A stretch of DNA of 6,652 bases. It comes from Candidatus Faecivivens stercoripullorum. Lineage in GTDB: Bacteria; Bacillota; Clostridia; Oscillospirales; Ruminococcaceae. The translations under genes and the position numbers were made by a program. Below are positions 5,410-6,652 of the stretch, piece by piece. The DNA lies in contig DVLW01000259.1 of the NCBI GenBank assembly GCA_018715285.1, positions 1 through 6,652 of the forward strand, written 5' to 3'. Positions within the stretch are counted from its first letter, which is position 1, and each line of letters begins with the position of its first letter. The notes below the pieces were generated by a model. It was not told the origin of the DNA, searched no databases, and saw only the letters and a list, made by a program, of their open reading frames with translations.

Positions 5410-6652
5410 ATGGAATATATTGGTAAGACGTTGGGCGAAAGATATCAGTTGCAAAAACTGATCGGCAGCGGCGGAATGGCCAATGTTTTTGAAGCGGTCG
5501 ACCTTCAGGAAGAAGGACGGATTGTCGCTGTCAAGCTGCTGAAACAGGAATTTTTGACAAATGAGGAATTTGTCCGCCGTTTCAGAAATGAATCCCGAGT
5601 GATTGCGGTGCTGGATCACCCCAATATTGTAAAAATCTATGATGTGAATTTTACCGGTGAAGATCAGTACATCGTCATGGAGTATATCGACGGTGTTACC
5701 CTTAATCAGTATATTCATCATCAGGGACGTTTGCGCTGGAAAGATTCGGTGCATTTTCTGGAACAGATTCTGCGTGCGCTTCAGCACGCGCATGACCATG
5801 GCGTGGTGCACCGGGATATCAAGTCCCAGAATATCATGCTCCAGCGTGACGGCTCCATCAAGGTGATGGATTTCGGTATCGCACGGTTTGCACGGGAAGA
5901 TATCCGCAGCGGTCAGAATAAGGCGATTGGTTCGGTGCATTATATCAGCCCGGAACAGGCCTGCGGCGAAGAATCGGATGCAAAGAGCGATATTTATTCG
6001 CTGGGTGTTCTGCTGTATGAGATGCTTTCGGGAAGCGTACCGTTTGACGGTGCAAGCCCTGAAGAAGTCGCGATGAAGCATATCCATGAAAAACCGGTAC
6101 CGCTTCGTCAGCTTAATCCGGAGGTTCCGATCGGTCTGTGCGAGATCTGTGATAAGGCGATGCAGAAGGATAAGAACCTGCGTTACCGTTCTGCCAAAGA
6201 AATGCTGGCAGCGGTGGACGCTTTCAAGGCAAATCCTGCTATCCGGTTCCATTATCAGTACACCCGGGCGGTCGAGCCTTCCGCATTGGAACGCCGTCCA
6301 TCAGGGGAGCGGCGGCCTGCACCGGATAACCGGCAGATTCGCCAGCAGAACGACCCGGATGAAGAAGAAATTATCGTCATCAAGAAAAGTCCCAGTATCC
6401 TGATTCTGACCGGTATTGCAGCGGCTTGCTGTCTGACGGTAATTCTGGTTATGCTCGGATTCTTCTACTGGGGACGGGACGAAAAAGTCGCGGAAATTGT
6501 TATGCCCAACCTTGTCGGCATGTCGTACGATGAGGTCAAAAACAGTGAAGAGTACGGTCAGTTTGACTTCGTTATCGAGGAACGTGCCATGACCGACCAG
6601 TATGGTGCTGGTATCATCTATTACCAGAATGTACAGGCAGGTACTACCGTCA
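5410..6652 (+). CDS. prkC: PASTA-domain Ser/Thr protein kinase (PrkC/Stk), 3' end outside window
   Basis: This membrane kinase has a cytosolic Hanks-type domain and extracellular PASTA repeats that in relatives bind muropeptides or lipid II; it controls wall metabolism, spore germination or growth state. The frame stays open to the window edge, giving 414 codons. The kinase domain spans about residues 12-275: glycine loop IGSGGMANVFEAV (18-30), Lys42 in VAVK, Glu61, catalytic loop HRDIKSQN (134-141, Asp136), DFG (154-156), GSVHYISPEQ (174-183), Asp194 in SDIYSLG, and the closing RYRS. A charged linker (about 278-327, with DPDEEE) precedes one membrane helix (about 330-354). The first PASTA repeat starts near residue 363 (VMPNLVGMSYDEVK) and is cut at QNVQAGTTV. 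Further repeats would be expected. Two oddities: no Thr from residue 98 to 284, including the activation loop, and Ser139 where Pro is usual. Core catalytic residues are intact, so it should be active. Confidence 0.96.
   Translation, partial: MEYIGKTLGERYQLQKLIGSGGMANVFEAVDLQEEGRIVAVKLLKQEFLTNEEFVRRFRNESRVIAVLDHPNIVKIYDVNFTGEDQYIVMEYIDGVTLNQYIHHQGRLRWKDSVHFLEQILRALQHAHDHGVVHRDIKSQNIMLQRDGSIKVMDFGIARFAREDIRSGQNKAIGSVHYISPEQACGEESDAKSDIYSLGVLLYEMLSGSVPFDGASPEEVAMKHIHEKPVPLRQLNPEVPIGLCEICDKAMQKDKNLRYRSAKEMLAAVDAFKANPAIRFHYQYTRAVEPSALERRPSGERRPAPDNRQIRQQNDPDEEEIIVIKKSPSILILTGIAAACCLTVILVMLGFFYWGRDEKVAEIVMPNLVGMSYDEVKNSEEYGQFDFVIEERAMTDQYGAGIIYYQNVQAGTTV

Noticed and set aside
5383..6252. Long open frame of 289 codons on the - strand opposite prkC
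   Set aside because: It lies wholly antisense to a gene with intact kinase motifs, its translation shows no recognisable domain, and I see no ribosome binding site for it. It arises because certain codons are rare in the prkC frame.
5657..6403. Three short + strand frames inside prkC (5657-5866, 5888-6076, 6086-6403) that could suggest a broken kinase gene
   Set aside because: The frame from 5410 reads without interruption through all kinase motifs to the window edge, so there is no frameshift; these are out-of-frame shadows.
1..6652. CRISPR arrays, tRNA/rRNA genes, insertion sequences, defence or phage genes
   Set aside because: Looked for and not seen: nearly every base is within one of seven recognised housekeeping genes, and no regularly spaced or inverted repeats stand out by eye.

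Overview
The window is a stretch of ordinary bacterial housekeeping DNA, read entirely on the + strand and packed with genes: the 3' end of priA, then def, fmt, rsmB, rlmN, a PP2C-type phosphatase gene (prpC/stp), and the 5' two thirds of a PASTA Ser/Thr kinase gene (prkC). This order matches the conserved Firmicutes cluster known from Bacillus subtilis (priA-def-fmt-rsmB-rlmN-prpC-prkC-rsgA-rpe). The roughly 50% G+C seen by sampling, the GTG start, the strong purine-rich ribosome binding sites and protein wording such as the kinase's GSVHYISPEQ suggest a mid-GC anaerobic member of the Clostridia, perhaps Oscillospiraceae/Ruminococcaceae. The phylum is a fairly safe inference; the family is a guess.

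Layout: priA 1-744 (C-terminal helicase part only, open at the left edge); def 766-1275; fmt 1290-2210; rsmB 2237-3571; rlmN 3568-4611, overlapping rsmB by 4 bp; prpC 4645-5373; prkC 5410 to the right edge, still open. Gaps between genes are 14-36 bp, and I see no terminator hairpin or convincing promoter in any of them. The simplest reading is one polycistronic operon whose promoter lies upstream of the window. No stretch above 36 bp lacks a gene. I found no tRNA, rRNA, CRISPR array, insertion sequence or long repeat.

How the genes work together: priA restarts replication. fmt and def are the opening and closing steps of the formyl-methionine cycle (formylation of initiator tRNA, then removal of formyl from new proteins). 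rsmB and rlmN methylate 16S and 23S rRNA near functional centres of the ribosome. prpC and prkC form the antagonistic phosphatase/kinase pair that links cell-wall signals, sensed by extracellular PASTA repeats, to growth control and translation.

I do not see a previously undescribed system here. The most interesting details are inside known families. The kinase has no threonine at all in its activation loop, and none between residues 98 and 284, although family members are normally switched on by autophosphorylation of threonines there. It also has Ser in place of the usual Pro in the catalytic loop (HRDIKSQN). Smaller points are the GTGA stop/start overlap at rsmB-rlmN and single-residue motif variants in RsmB and Def.
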